In this document: positions 7,813 through 16,834 of the stretch, piece by piece | Layout of the letters: each line of letters starts with the position of its first letter | How positions within the stretch are numbered: the first letter of the stretch is position 1 | DNA from: Lactobacillus sp. | Lineage (GTDB): Bacteria > Bacillota > Bacilli > Lactobacillales > Lactobacillaceae | DNA length: 31,817 nucleotides | Assembly: GCF_014803895.1 (NCBI RefSeq) | Contig: NZ_JAAVAU010000011.1 | Span: forward strand, 115,402-147,218 | Direction: 5' to 3' | Position numbers and translations under genes: made by a program | Notes under the pieces: model-generated | Database searches by the model: none | Told to the model about the DNA's origin: nothing | Seen by the model: only the letters and a program-made list of their open reading frames with translations

Positions 7813-9083
7813 TATTCATCTACATCTCTGATTTCAACATCAGCACCAAGTTGACGAAGTTTTTGTTCAACGCGATCATATCCACGTAAAATATTACCCG
7901 CATTAGAAATTATAGTTTCACCGTCAGCCATTAAACCTGCAATCATCAAGCACGCACCTGCACGAATCTCTCCAGCAGACACATGTGCTCCATGTAAAGT
8001 CTTGGTTGGGTGAACTAAGATAATATTATCTTCTACTCTAATTGCACCGCCCATCTTTTCCAATTGAGGAATATGACCAGTACGCTTAGGATATATATTA
8101 TCAATAATTACACCTTCACCCTTCTTTGCAGTTAAAAGTAATGGTGTAAGTGGTTGTTGTAAATCAGTCGCAAATCCAGGATATGGATCAGTTCTTACTT
8201 GGATCATCTTTAAATCACCAGCTGGGTAAACGTAGAGAGAATCTTCATCCACTTCTGTTACTACGCCCATTTCTTCTACCTTAGCCAAGAAGCTATCCAA
8301 GTGTTCTTCAATAATATTATGAATTCTAATTCCATCACCAATACAAGCAGCTAAAGAAATGTAAGTACCTGCTTCAATTCGATCTGGAATAATTGTATGT
8401 GGAACTTGTGCTCTTAATTGGTCAACGCCTTCAATACGGATAGTTTCAGTTCCCGCACCGCGAATTACAGCACCCATATTATTCAAGAAAGTTGCCAAAT
8501 CAATAATTTCAGGTTCTTTTGCAGTATTTTCGATAATTGTCTGGCCCTTAGCCGTTACCGAAGCCATGATAATATTCATTGTTGCACCTACAGAAGGCAT
8601 GGCTAAATGAATATTTGCACCATGTAAGCCCTCTTCAGGTGCAGTAATAATGATTTGATCATTTTTATTTTCTACACGTGCACCTAAAGCTTCAAAACCT
8701 TTAATATGTTGATCAATAGGCCGTGGACCGATGTCATCGCCTCCTGGAAAGCCTACAACAGCTTTTCCAAAGCGACCTAATAAAGCACCCATAAAATAAT
8801 AAGATGCTCTCAAAGACTTGATTTTATCTCCTGGTAATGGATTTCTCTTGATCTCTGTTGGATCAATTTTCAAGGTAGTTTCTTCAAAACTACACTTTAC
8901 ATCCATTTCACGAAGCAAATCCATCAAGTTATCGACGTCCGCAATCCGTGGCACTCCCTCTAATGTCACTGGGGTCCGTGATAATATTGACGCAGGAATC
9001 AATGCTACAGTAGAGTTTTTGGCTCCACCAATCCATACGTCGCCCTTTAAGGGCTTTCCACCATGAATAATCATTTGTTTCAT
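7812..9083 (-). CDS. murA: UDP-N-acetylglucosamine 1-carboxyvinyltransferase with Asp at the catalytic Cys position
   Basis: 423 aa from ATG 9083 (MKQMIIHGG); an in-frame ATG at 9104 adds seven residues but has a poorer ribosome binding site. MurA transfers enolpyruvate from PEP to UDP-GlcNAc, the first committed step of peptidoglycan synthesis. Family marks are GGAKNSTVALIPASIL near the N-terminus and RPIDQHIKGFEALGA. The loop that normally reads GGC(A/T)IG (Cys115 in E. coli) reads GGDDIG here, with Asp at about 116. This change is known from M. tuberculosis and Chlamydia and abolishes fosfomycin alkylation. Gram-positive bacteria often have two copies; a second one would lie outside the window. 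It is transcribed with its own terminator, after pyrG. Confidence 0.93.
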   Translation of the reverse strand: MKQMIIHGGKPLKGDVWIGGAKNSTVALIPASILSRTPVTLEGVPRIADVDNLMDLLREMDVKCSFEETTLKIDPTEIKRNPLPGDKIKSLRASYYFMGALLGRFGKAVVGFPGGDDIGPRPIDQHIKGFEALGARVENKNDQIIITAPEEGLHGANIHLAMPSVGATMNIIMASVTAKGQTIIENTAKEPEIIDLATFLNNMGAVIRGAGTETIRIEGVDQLRAQVPHTIIPDRIEAGTYISLAACIGDGIRIHNIIEEHLDSFLAKVEEMGVVTEVDEDSLYVYPAGDLKMIQVRTDPYPGFATDLQQPLTPLLLTAKKGEGVIIDNIYPKRTGHIPQLEKMGGAIRVEDNIILVHPTKTLHGAHVSAGEIRAGACLMIAGLMADGETIISNAGNILRGYDRVEQKLRQLGADVEIRDVDE

Positions 9084-9149
9084 TGGGGAAACAATCCTCT
9101 TCATCTAAAGTCATACCTAATGTATCAAGCTATATCATATAGAAAATTT

Positions 9150-9192
9150 ACAAAAAAAACAAGAGGAATAGCCGATAGCCAACCTCTTGTTA
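9150..9192 (-). terminator. Terminator of pyrG
   Basis: On the minus strand ACAAGAGG and CCTCTTGT pair; the loop itself contains a smaller GGCTATCGGCTA-type fold. A run of T follows. It lies between pyrG and murA. Confidence 0.85.
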
Positions 9193-9219
9193 ACTAAATT
9201 TAACTATTTTGTATTCTTT

Positions 9220-10842
9220 CTAGTCAAACTTTTTAGCAGGTAAACCACTAGCTGCACCAATGAAGGATTTGAATAAACCTTCAGGTCTTTGTGGACGACT
9301 TAAGAATTCTGGGTGATATTGCGCAGCAATAAAGAATTTTTTATCTGGAATTTCAATAATTTCTACTAAATGATTATCTGGTGATACACCTGAGAATACC
9401 ATACCAGCCTTTTCAAATGCTTCACGGTAGTCATTATTAAATTCAAAGCGGTGACGGTGACGTTCTTGGATAACATCTTGATTATCGTAGGCTTCACGAG
9501 TCTTAGTACCTTCTTTAAGAGCAGCTGGGTAAAGACCTAAACGTAAAGTACCACCAATATCTTCAACATCACGCTTATCAGCCATAATATCAATAATGTT
9601 ATCTGGAGTATTAGGATCAGCTTCAGCAGAGTTAGCTTCTTTTAAGCCTAATACATTACGTGCAAATTCCACGCTAGCCATTTGCATACCCAAGCAAATA
9701 CCTAAGAATGGAATATCATTTTCACGTGCATATTTAATTGAAGTGATCATACCTTCAAGACCACGTGTACCAAAGCCACCAGGTACGATTAAGCCATCAG
9801 AATCTTTCATGATTTCAGCAATATTATCTTCAGTAATATCTTCAGCTTGAACCTTATCAACTTCAATCTTAGTATCGTACAAGTAACCAGCATGTTGAAG
9901 GGCATCAGTAACAGAAATATATGCATCTTCTAATTCAACATACTTACCAACTAAAGTTATCTTTGTCTTGTGCTTCAAAGTCTTAGCACGTTCATCAAGT
10001 TTCTTCCAAGCTTCCATATCAGCTTCTGGCTTAGGACTATCAAGATTTAAGAAATCAACCACCTTTTGATCCATCTTTTGATCTTGGAAAGCAAGTGGCA
10101 AATCAAATAATGAAGGAGCATCAATTGATTCAATAATTCTTTCTACTGGCACATCAGTAAAAGTAGAAATCTTATTCTTCAATTCTTGTGGGACTGCCTT
10201 TTCCGCACGAAGAACCAACATATTTGGTTGAATACCAATTGAACGAAGTTCAGCAACTGAGTGTTGTGTTGGTTTGGTCTTCATTTCTTGAGCTGCATGT
10301 AAGTAAGGAACTAAAGTACAGTGAATATACATTACATTTTCTTCACCGACTTCACGACGCATTTGACGAATTGCTTCCATAAATGGAGTAGATTCGATAT
10401 CACCAACAGTACCACCAATTTCAGAAATAATTACGTCTGAATCAGTAGTTAAAGCAGCACGCATAATTTTTTTCTTAATCATGTCAGTGATGTGAGGAAT
10501 CACTTGGACAGTGGCACCATGGTAATCACCACGACGTTCTTTTTCTAAGACTTCTTTATAAATTTTACCAGTAGTAACGTTAGAATACTTGCTCGTTCTA
10601 ACATCAACAATTCTTTCGTAGTGACCTAAATCAAGATCAGCTTCTGTACCATCATCAGTAACGTATACTTCACCGTGTTGGTATGGATTCATCGTACCTG
10701 GATCGATATTGATGTATGGATCAAATTTTTGCATGGTTACCTTTAAACCGCGATTTTTCAATAAACGGCCTAAACTTGATGCAGAAATACCTTTACCTAA
10801 AGATGAAACAACCCCACCGGTTACAAAAATATACTTAGTCAT
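9220..10842 (-). CDS. pyrG: CTP synthase
   Basis: 540 aa from ATG 10842 ([18 protein letters not shown]) behind AAAGGGAG. A longer open frame to 10974 only reads through the leader and terminator. The enzyme aminates UTP to CTP with ATP and glutamine. The N-terminal synthase domain has the P-loop SSLGKG; the C-terminal class I glutaminase has GICLGMQ (nucleophile Cys) and YHPEF (His-Glu). Its leader carries a GGGC start and an attenuator hairpin, predicting induction when CTP is low. It lies just after rpoE, an arrangement conserved in many Firmicutes. Confidence 0.97.
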   Translation of the reverse strand: MTKYIFVTGGVVSSLGKGISASSLGRLLKNRGLKVTMQKFDPYINIDPGTMNPYQHGEVYVTDDGTEADLDLGHYERIVDVRTSKYSNVTTGKIYKEVLEKERRGDYHGATVQVIPHITDMIKKKIMRAALTTDSDVIISEIGGTVGDIESTPFMEAIRQMRREVGEENVMYIHCTLVPYLHAAQEMKTKPTQHSVAELRSIGIQPNMLVLRAEKAVPQELKNKISTFTDVPVERIIESIDAPSLFDLPLAFQDQKMDQKVVDFLNLDSPKPEADMEAWKKLDERAKTLKHKTKITLVGKYVELEDAYISVTDALQHAGYLYDTKIEVDKVQAEDITEDNIAEIMKDSDGLIVPGGFGTRGLEGMITSIKYARENDIPFLGICLGMQMASVEFARNVLGLKEANSAEADPNTPDNIIDIMADKRDVEDIGGTLRLGLYPAALKEGTKTREAYDNQDVIQERHRHRFEFNNDYREAFEKAGMVFSGVSPDNHLVEIIEIPDKKFFIAAQYHPEFLSRPQRPEGLFKSFIGAASGLPAKKFD

Positions 10843-10899
10843 GCAGTGCTCCCTTTCTTTTACATAAGTTAAAATCAAATCTTTAATAAAAACAAAAAA

Positions 10900-10918
10900 A
10901 GCTCCCTCACTGGGAGCT
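10900..10918 (-). terminator. pyrG leader attenuator hairpin
   Basis: On the minus strand AGCTCCC and GGGAGCT pair perfectly around AGTGA and are followed by TTTTTTTG, about 20 bases after the transcription start and about 60 before the pyrG start codon. The CTCCC on the rising arm could pair with a run of G residues added at the 5' end of the transcript. Confidence 0.88.
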
Positions 10919-10934
10919 AAAACGCACGTAAAGT

Positions 10935-10974
10935 GCCCATACAAAATACTAAAGGGAAAAATCAAATCCGTCAA
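10935..10974 (-). promoter_or_regulatory. pyrG promoter with GGGC transcription start
   Basis: TTGACG (10969-10974), a 17-base gap and TAGTAT (10946-10951) are followed seven bases later by GGGC at 10938-10935. This start sequence is the one used in B. subtilis pyrG for reiterative G addition when CTP is scarce. The promoter begins six bases after the rpoE stop. Confidence 0.8.
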
Positions 10975-10979
10975 GTATT

Positions 10980-11528
10980 TTATTCATCATCTTCATCATC
11001 ATTTACTTCTGGATGAAGCTCAGATAATTGACCTTCGATGCCATCATCTAATTCATCATCATCTGCATCATCTAAATCATCATCATCTGAGTAATCGTCT
11101 TCACTAGAGTCTTCATCATCGACATCTAAATCTTCATCTTCTGGATCATCTGAATCGTAGTCGATAATATCATCGTCATCATTATCACCCAAGAATGCAT
11201 TAACCTTCTTATGACGTTTCTTACGTGGTACGTCTTCTTCATCTTCTGGGTGGTTAACTTCTTCATCAACAGATTCATATGGGTACCAAGAACGAAGAGC
11301 CCAGACATTGTCACCCATAGAAATAAATTCGCCGTCAGTGTTCATATCAGTGTAAAATTGTGGTAAACGTTCACGAATTTCTTCATCACTCTTACCCAAG
11401 AATTGTTGGATGGCATTAACAATATCTGCAAAAGCCATTCTCTTGCCGTGATCTTGTAAAATTGCGCGGGCAACTTCAATCATTGATAATTCGTCTTTAT
11501 TTTGACCTTTAAAATCATCTAAACCCAC
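10980..11528 (-). CDS. rpoE: DNA-directed RNA polymerase delta subunit
   Basis: 182 aa from GTG 11528 ([16 protein letters not shown]), ten bases after AAAGGA; the in-frame GTG at 11537 is too close to that site. The N-terminal ~85 residues form the HARE-HTH domain ([19 protein letters not shown] to [10 protein letters not shown]). The rest is an extremely Asp/Glu-rich unstructured tail with a short basic KKRHKK patch near its start. The delta subunit of Gram-positive RNA polymerase displaces nucleic acids and helps recycling and start-site NTP sensing. The gene sits between the YwiB-like gene and pyrG. Confidence 0.95.
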   Translation of the reverse strand: MGLDDFKGQNKDELSMIEVARAILQDHGKRMAFADIVNAIQQFLGKSDEEIRERLPQFYTDMNTDGEFISMGDNVWALRSWYPYESVDEEVNHPEDEEDVPRKKRHKKVNAFLGDNDDDDIIDYDSDDPEDEDLDVDDEDSSEDDYSDDDDLDDADDDELDDGIEGQLSELHPEVNDDEDDE

Positions 11529-11567
11529 TAATGGCACGTCCTTTCACTTAGAGTTCTTATCTACAAC

Positions 11568-11996
11568 TTAATCTTGCGGATAAAAATCAATCTTAATTGC
11601 ATAGTTACCTATTAAGTATAGACCAGAAAAGAGTTCATATTCAACTTTAAGTTGCATATTTTCATCATTTTCACCAGAAAAATCTAATTTCTGCGTAATA
11701 CTAGTTAGATCCATAACTCTAGAAGATGCAATAATTCGACAGTTCTTCTTTTCTCCAGGTTCAAATTTCATCATATTATAATCATTATCCTCGATACGAC
11801 CACGTTGCATTACTAATTCATGTGGTTTAATCAAGAGCATTACTGGCACATTACCTTCTTTATTTTCTTCCTCATATTTTACACGCCAAGAATCTTTACT
11901 GATTTTTTCAATAGTACCAATTCCAACTTTAGAAAAAGTCTCACTACGATCTTCTTGTGTAATTGTACTAGTTAATTTAACTTTTATATTTGTCAT
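11568..11996 (-). CDS. YwiB-like DUF1934 family protein
   Basis: 142 aa. It matches the DUF1934/YwiB family by length and layout: alternating beta strands (KVKLTSTITQE, GTIEKISKDSWRVKYEE, VEYELFSGLYLIGNYAIKIDF) typical of a calycin-like barrel, without catalytic motifs. No signal peptide is seen, so it is probably cytoplasmic. The ATG follows TGAGGAAAAT. It precedes rpoE with a 39-base gap and is divergent from the HD-domain gene. The function of the family is unknown. Confidence 0.8.
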   Translation of the reverse strand: MTNIKVKLTSTITQEDRSETFSKVGIGTIEKISKDSWRVKYEEENKEGNVPVMLLIKPHELVMQRGRIEDNDYNMMKFEPGEKKNCRIIASSRVMDLTSITQKLDFSGENDENMQLKVEYELFSGLYLIGNYAIKIDFYPQD

Positions 11997-12040
11997 ATTT
12001 TCCTCACTAATTATGTCTAATAGCGCTAAATACCTAATAT

Positions 12041-12049
12041 TGTTATAAT
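12041..12049 (+). promoter_or_regulatory. Extended -10 promoter of the HD-domain gene
   Basis: TGTTATAAT is a perfect extended -10 element (TG, one base, TATAAT) about 60 bases before the start codon. No good -35 hexamer precedes it. Confidence 0.55.
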
Positions 12050-12109
12050 CGAATTTAGAAAAGAAATAAAGTAATCAATATATTATAAACAAGAAAATGT
12101 TATCAAAAA

Positions 12110-13486
12110 ATGGAAAAATTTTATAGTCAAAAATTAGATCATGAAAAAGTTATTCGTGATCCTGTACATACTTATATTCATATAAAAGATAAAGTTATTT
12201 TTGATATTATTAATTCAAAAGAATTTCAACGTTTACGTCGGATCAAACAACTAGGTCCAGCTTCATATGTTTTTCCTGGAGCCACTCATACGCGTTTTGA
12301 ACATAATCTAGGCGTATATGAATTGACACGCCGCATCTGCAACATCTTTAACGAACGCTATGCATCTAAAAATGAAGACGACGGGTTATGGAATCCAGAA
12401 GAAACTCTTTTAGCCGAATGTGCAGCCCTACTCCATGACATTGGTCATGGTCCGTACTCTCATACTTTTGAGCACTTATTTGGTACTAATCATGAAAAAA
12501 TGGGCCAACAAATTATTATCGATAAAAGTACCGAAGTTAATAAAGCATTACGCCAAGTTAGTCCAGAATTTCCAGAATTAGTTGCTAGCGTTATCGCTAA
12601 AACTTATCCTAATCCTCAAGTAGTAAAATTAATTTCTAGTCAAGCAGATGCCGATAGAATGGATTATCTCTTACGAGATGCTTATTTCACAGGAGTTACA
12701 TATGGTTCATTTGATATCACCCGTATTTTAGAGGTGATTCGTCCATATAAAGATGGTATTTGTTTCACTGATAAAGGGATTCATGCAGTTGAAGATTATA
12801 TTATTAGTCGCTACCAAATGTATCAACAAGTTTACTTCCACCGTGTTAACCGATCAATGGAAGTTATTTTGCATCATTTACTAGAGAGAGCACAAGATTT
12901 ATATAAGCAAAATAAACTACAAGTTACCCCTCAACTTGCTGATTTTTTAGATGGCAATAATACATTAGAGGATTACTTGCAACTTGATGATGGCGTGATG
13001 GAAACTAATTTTCTATTATGGGTAAATTCGGGAGATCAAATTATATCTGACTTAGCTAGTCGTTATCTTTATCGTCATCCTCTAGAAAGCATTAAAATTG
13101 ATGATGATACTAAAAGTTTGATTCCGAAACTTAACAAATTAATTGAACAAGCTGGTTTTAATCCTAAGTATTACACTGATACTAATTCTGCTTTTGATGA
13201 ACCTTACGATGCTTATAAGCCTACTGGGAAAAATGCCCATAGCCCAATTGAAATTATGCAGCCTGATGGAACATTAGTTGAGTTATCTAAATTAAGTCCT
13301 TTAGTTCAATCACTAAATGGAACCATTCAGGGGGACAAAAGATTTTTCTTCCCTAAGACAATGACTGAAGAACATCAAGAGCCCCAATTATTTGATCCAA
13401 TTTATCAAGAGTTTCAAAAATATATCAAAAATAATACTTTACATTATTTACGTAAACCAAAGAAGAAAAAGAATATTGAAAATTAA
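12110..13486 (+). CDS. HD-domain phosphohydrolase (YwfO / EF1143-like dNTPase)
   Basis: 458 aa. The metal-binding HD signature is complete: His65 in HTRFEH, His109-Asp110 in LLHDIGHG and the later Asp in SSQADADRMDYLLRD. N-terminal DPVHTYI and FQRLRRIKQLG are typical of the dGTPase/SAMHD1-related branch. The related Enterococcus faecalis EF1143 hydrolyses dNTPs, so control of the deoxynucleotide pool is the likely job; substrate range is inferred. The C-terminal half (about 260-458) is the family's own helical region. The ATG lacks a strong ribosome binding site. The gene is convergent with prs and shares a bidirectional terminator. Confidence 0.88.
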   Translation: MEKFYSQKLDHEKVIRDPVHTYIHIKDKVIFDIINSKEFQRLRRIKQLGPASYVFPGATHTRFEHNLGVYELTRRICNIFNERYASKNEDDGLWNPEETLLAECAALLHDIGHGPYSHTFEHLFGTNHEKMGQQIIIDKSTEVNKALRQVSPEFPELVASVIAKTYPNPQVVKLISSQADADRMDYLLRDAYFTGVTYGSFDITRILEVIRPYKDGICFTDKGIHAVEDYIISRYQMYQQVYFHRVNRSMEVILHHLLERAQDLYKQNKLQVTPQLADFLDGNNTLEDYLQLDDGVMETNFLLWVNSGDQIISDLASRYLYRHPLESIKIDDDTKSLIPKLNKLIEQAGFNPKYYTDTNSAFDEPYDAYKPTGKNAHSPIEIMQPDGTLVELSKLSPLVQSLNGTIQGDKRFFFPKTMTEEHQEPQLFDPIYQEFQKYIKNNTLHYLRKPKKKKNIEN

Positions 13487-13514
13487 AAAAGGAATCTGCA
13501 AAGATTCCTTTTTA
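13485..13514. terminator. Bidirectional terminator between HD gene and prs
   Basis: GGAATCT (13491-13497) pairs with AGATTCC (13502-13508), flanked by an A run on one side and a T run on the other, so it works on both strands for these convergent genes. Confidence 0.85.
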
Positions 13515-13529
13515 TTTAGGCTTATACAA

Positions 13530-14507
13530 CTATTTAAAGTTACTTGCAACAAAGCGAGTATCAAATAAAGGACTCACTGGCTTATGTTCTTGAATAAACT
13601 TAATAGCTTGTCCCATTAATGGTCCAACAGAAACAATTTCTGTCTTATCCAACCGCTTTTCAGCTGGTTGATTAATTGAATCTGTTAAAATTAACTTCTT
13701 GATTGGAGAATCATTCAAACGTTTAATAGCCGGACCAGATAAAACTGCATGAGTAGCTGATGCATAAACTTCAGTAGCGCCAGCATCAATTAATGCCTGA
13801 GAAGCTAAAGTAATCGTACCAGCCGTATCAATCATGTCATCAATAATAATTGCTCGCTTACCTTTAACATCCCCAATAATATTCATAACTTCAGCTACAT
13901 TAGCCTTAGGACGACGCTTATCAACGATAGCAATTGGAGTCTTTAAAAATTCAGCTAACTTACGAGCACGTGTAACACCACCGTGGTCTGGAGAAACAAC
14001 AACAGCATCTTTTTCTAAACCGTTGCGTAAAAAGTAATCAGCAAGTAATGGTGCACCCATCAAGTTATCTACAGGAATATCAAAGAAGCCTTGAATTTGT
14101 GGTGCATGCAAGTCAAGTGATAATACGCGATTTGCACCAGCCTTTTGAATCATATCTGCAACTAACTTAGAAGTAATTGGTTCACGTGCACGTGTCTTAC
14201 GATCTTGACGAGCATAACCATAGTAAGGCAAAACAATATTAACAGTGCGCGCTGATGCCCGTTTAACAGCATCAATCATAATCAATAATTCCATCAAGTT
14301 ATCATTAACTGGATCACTAGTGGATTGAATTAAATATACGTCTTTACCACGAACAGATTCATCAATATTAATTTCAATTTCACCGTCGCTAAAACGTTTT
14401 ACGTCAGACTTACCAAGTTCAACACCAACACTCTTAGCAATCTTTTCAGCTAATGGTTTGTTAGAGTTGAGTGCAAAAATTTTAATTTCTTTGTCCAATT
14501 GAGACAT
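13530..14507 (-). CDS. prs: Ribose-phosphate pyrophosphokinase (PRPP synthase, class I)
   Basis: 325 aa from ATG 14507 ([11 protein letters not shown]), directly behind TGGAGGAAACT. It makes PRPP from ribose 5-phosphate and ATP, feeding purine, pyrimidine, NAD, His and Trp synthesis and the xpt reaction. Motifs include [23 protein letters not shown], the flexible catalytic loop [11 protein letters not shown] and the PRPP-binding loop [13 protein letters not shown]. It has an extended -10 element upstream and a shared terminator downstream. Confidence 0.97.
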   Translation of the reverse strand: MSQLDKEIKIFALNSNKPLAEKIAKSVGVELGKSDVKRFSDGEIEINIDESVRGKDVYLIQSTSDPVNDNLMELLIMIDAVKRASARTVNIVLPYYGYARQDRKTRAREPITSKLVADMIQKAGANRVLSLDLHAPQIQGFFDIPVDNLMGAPLLADYFLRNGLEKDAVVVSPDHGGVTRARKLAEFLKTPIAIVDKRRPKANVAEVMNIIGDVKGKRAIIIDDMIDTAGTITLASQALIDAGATEVYASATHAVLSGPAIKRLNDSPIKKLILTDSINQPAEKRLDKTEIVSVGPLMGQAIKFIQEHKPVSPLFDTRFVASNFK

Positions 14508-14543
14508 AGTTTCCTCCACGAAAAAAGCTTACATTCATTATTA

Positions 14544-14552
14544 ATCATAGCA
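14544..14552 (-). promoter_or_regulatory. Extended -10 element of prs
   Basis: On the minus strand TGCTATGAT matches an extended -10 (TG, one base, TATGAT) about 40 bases before the prs start. No clear -35. Confidence 0.45.
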
Positions 14553-14581
14553 AAAAAAGATGAATTACGCTCGTTTTTAAG

Positions 14582-14618
14582 CAAAAAAAGAAGCTGTATC
14601 TTTAATTACAGCTTCTCA
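14582..14618 (-). terminator. Terminator of the SLAP protein gene
   Basis: GAAGCTGTA and TACAGCTTC pair, followed on the minus strand by TTTTTTT. It starts just after the stop codon at 14627. Confidence 0.85.
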
Positions 14619-14626
14619 AAAACATA

Positions 14627-15298
14627 TTATTTTACATCAGATGCCTTTACATAGTACTTATTTGGCTCTAAAGCGTAATACTTAGTACCCTTAATAGTCT
14701 TTGTACCGTAGCCATTAACAGTAATACCTTTACCAATGTAAGAAGTACCGTAGTAATCTTTTACACGCTTACCGTTTTTATCATAAACGTAAGCTTTACG
14801 TTTCATAGTAATTTTTACAGTTTTAGTTGTTGAGGACTTTTTAGTGGTAGTAGTTTTAGATGATGAACTTGTAGAACTATCTTTTGAAGTAGTTGTACCA
14901 GTCTTGCTAGTCATCGTAATGGTGCTAGTCCCATTAGTCGTATAAGTAATAGTACTTGAACCATCTTTATAACTAACAGTACCCTTAGTTGCAGTAGCAG
15001 GAAGCCAGTACTTTAAATTAGTTTGGATACTAAAGTAAAGTTTGCCGTTAATAGTTTTTACATTCCAAATAGTGTACTTTCCACCTTTGGCAGCAGTACG
15101 GGATAACTTCTTACCATTTTTATCATAAAAATTAGTCTTCTTAGTAACAGTTATGCTGCCTTTACCATTGGTGTTATAGACCTTTGAACTTGATGCTGCT
15201 TGTACATTAGCACTACTATTAACACCAGTTGCAATAACTGGAGCTACACCTAATAATGCGGCAGTAGATAACACTGCAATTTTTTTACTTAATTTCAT
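14627..15298 (-). CDS. Secreted SLAP-domain (surface-layer associated) protein
   Basis: 223 aa. It has a classical signal peptide: MKLSKK, a hydrophobic stretch with AALLGVAPVIATG and a cleavage region near NVQA-ASSS. Two SLAP repeats follow, about residues 40-105 (TNFYDKNGKKLSR ... YWLPATAT) and about 160-223 (RKAYVYDKNGKRVKDYY ... YYVKASDVK), joined by a Ser/Thr/Lys-rich linker. SLAP domains bind cell-wall polymers in Lactobacillus, so the product is probably exported and wall-attached without covalent anchor. No enzyme domain is seen; ligand and role are unknown. The ATG follows AAGGGGC. It is transcribed alone between glmU and prs. Confidence 0.88.
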   Translation of the reverse strand: MKLSKKIAVLSTAALLGVAPVIATGVNSSANVQAASSSKVYNTNGKGSITVTKKTNFYDKNGKKLSRTAAKGGKYTIWNVKTINGKLYFSIQTNLKYWLPATATKGTVSYKDGSSTITYTTNGTSTITMTSKTGTTTSKDSSTSSSSKTTTTKKSSTTKTVKITMKRKAYVYDKNGKRVKDYYGTSYIGKGITVNGYGTKTIKGTKYYALEPNKYYVKASDVK

Positions 15299-15332
15299 AA
15301 AATTTGCCCCTTTTCCAGATAATCTGCTTTAT

Positions 15333-15362
15333 ATTATACTTCAAATTAAAAAAATGCTTCAA
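15333..15362 (-). promoter_or_regulatory. Promoter of the SLAP gene, nested in the glmU terminator
   Basis: On the minus strand TTGAAG (15357-15362) and a perfect TATAAT (15333-15338) are 18 bases apart. The -35 box is part of the stem of the glmU terminator. Confidence 0.65.
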
Positions 15363-15378
15363 TTTTGAAGCATTTTTT
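15348..15378 (-). terminator. Terminator of glmU
   Basis: AATGCTTCAA and TTGAAGCATT form a perfect 10-bp stem around two bases, with an A run and a T run on the sides, so it may work in both directions. It lies just after the glmU stop. Confidence 0.88.
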
Positions 15379-15394
15379 AGATTATTTTATGTAA

Positions 15395-16780
15395 TTAATC
15401 CCATTCTTTATCTTTAGAAAGAGGAAGCTTATGCCAGTAGTCTTCTTTATTAACTTGGCGACCACGAGCAATTGCCATTTCATAACGACCAACATCTTTG
15501 GTAATTGTTGAATCAGCTGCAATAAATGCATGGTCAGCTACATTAATTGGTGCAATCAAGGTAGAACCTGCACCGATAAATGAATGATCACCAATAGTGG
15601 TGTGGAATTTTTTAACTCCATCATAATTAGAGAAGATTGTTCCACATCCAATATTAATATCCTTGCCTAACGTAGCATCCCCAACATAAGTTAAGTGACC
15701 TACTTTAGTATTTTCACCAATTTCAGCCTTCTTAATCTCCACAAAGTTACCAATATGAGCACCTTTACGAATAATAGCTTTAGGACGAAGGTGAGAATTT
15801 GGACCAATATCAGTATTATCATCCATTTCAGATTCTTCAATCGTTGAAGAAGTAATAGTTACGTTATTACCAATTTTAGAATCTTCAATCCGTGATCCAT
15901 TAGTAATATAGCAGTCACTGCCAATTACGGTGTTACCCTTAATGACAACATTACCTTCAATTACAGTGTCATTACCAATTTTAACATCGCAATCAATATA
16001 AGCTGTATCCGGATCAATAAAACTTACGCCATTACGCATATGTTCCTCATTGATTCGCTTTTGCATAATCTTAGTCGCTTGAGCTAGAGCAATACGATCG
16101 TTTACGCCTAAACTTTGAGAAAAATCAGCCATTTCATAAGCGCCAACTTTTTTACCAGCTTTACGCATAATTTCTAAAACATCAGTCAAGTAGTATTCAC
16201 CTTGAGAATTATGATTACCTACTTGCTTTAATGCTTCAAATAATTCTTTATTATTAAAACAAAATACACCAGTATTAATTTCATCAACAGCTAATTCTTC
16301 TGGGGTACCATCTTTTTGCTCAACAATGCGTAAAACATTACCATCTTCATCACGAATAATACGTCCGTAACCAAATGGATTAGGAGCCTTAGCAGTTAAA
16401 ACAGTGGCACTATTACCGCTAGCTTGGTGCTTATCAAACAAGTTATTAAAAGTTTCACTAGTAAATAATGGTGTATCACCAGTAGCAACCAAAGTCATGC
16501 CTTCTAGATTTTCTAAAATATCATTAGCTGCCATGACAGCATCACCAGTACCTAATTGCTCTTTTTGAAAAGCAAATTCAGATTCACCAGCTAAAATTCC
16601 TTTAACACTTGCTGCTCCATTACCTACAACAGTAACAATTTTATCAGGATGTGTACCTTTAGCAGCATCAACTACGTGTTCTACCATAGTTTTACCACAA
16701 ACAGAATGTAAAACTTTGTAGAGCTTAGACTTCATGCGGGTACCTTTACCTGCAGCGAGAATAATAACGTACTTATTCAT
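15395..16780 (-). CDS. glmU: Bifunctional GlmU: N-acetylglucosamine-1-phosphate uridyltransferase / glucosamine-1-phosphate acetyltransferase
   Basis: 461 aa, full length. The N-terminal nucleotidyltransferase domain begins [12 protein letters not shown] and includes [11 protein letters not shown]. From about residue 250 the chain is a left-handed beta-helix of hexapeptide repeats (such as [17 protein letters not shown]) ending in the acetyltransferase site [17 protein letters not shown]. It makes UDP-GlcNAc, the substrate of MurA encoded in the same window. ATG 16780 follows GAAGGGATC. Its own extended -10 lies just inside the space after purR. Confidence 0.97.
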   Translation of the reverse strand: MNKYVIILAAGKGTRMKSKLYKVLHSVCGKTMVEHVVDAAKGTHPDKIVTVVGNGAASVKGILAGESEFAFQKEQLGTGDAVMAANDILENLEGMTLVATGDTPLFTSETFNNLFDKHQASGNSATVLTAKAPNPFGYGRIIRDEDGNVLRIVEQKDGTPEELAVDEINTGVFCFNNKELFEALKQVGNHNSQGEYYLTDVLEIMRKAGKKVGAYEMADFSQSLGVNDRIALAQATKIMQKRINEEHMRNGVSFIDPDTAYIDCDVKIGNDTVIEGNVVIKGNTVIGSDCYITNGSRIEDSKIGNNVTITSSTIEESEMDDNTDIGPNSHLRPKAIIRKGAHIGNFVEIKKAEIGENTKVGHLTYVGDATLGKDINIGCGTIFSNYDGVKKFHTTIGDHSFIGAGSTLIAPINVADHAFIAADSTITKDVGRYEMAIARGRQVNKEDYWHKLPLSKDKEWD

Positions 16781-16816
16781 CTTTTATGATCCCTTCATAT
16801 TTCTAAACTAGCTATC

Positions 16817-16825
16817 AGTATACCA
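16817..16825 (-). promoter_or_regulatory. Extended -10 promoter of glmU
   Basis: On the minus strand TGGTATACT is an extended -10 (TG, one base, TATACT) in the short gap between purR and glmU. Read-through from purR may also reach glmU. Confidence 0.5.
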
Positions 16826-16834
16826 TTTTTTAGT

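Noticed and set aside
8818..9066. Plus-strand open frames inside murA, pyrG, metG and mgtA
   Set aside because: They lie opposite clearly conserved genes, have no ribosome binding sites and no recognisable products.
10843..10974. N-terminal extension of CTP synthase
   Set aside because: It reads through the attenuator hairpin; the family start [10 protein letters not shown] at 10842 has a good ribosome binding site.
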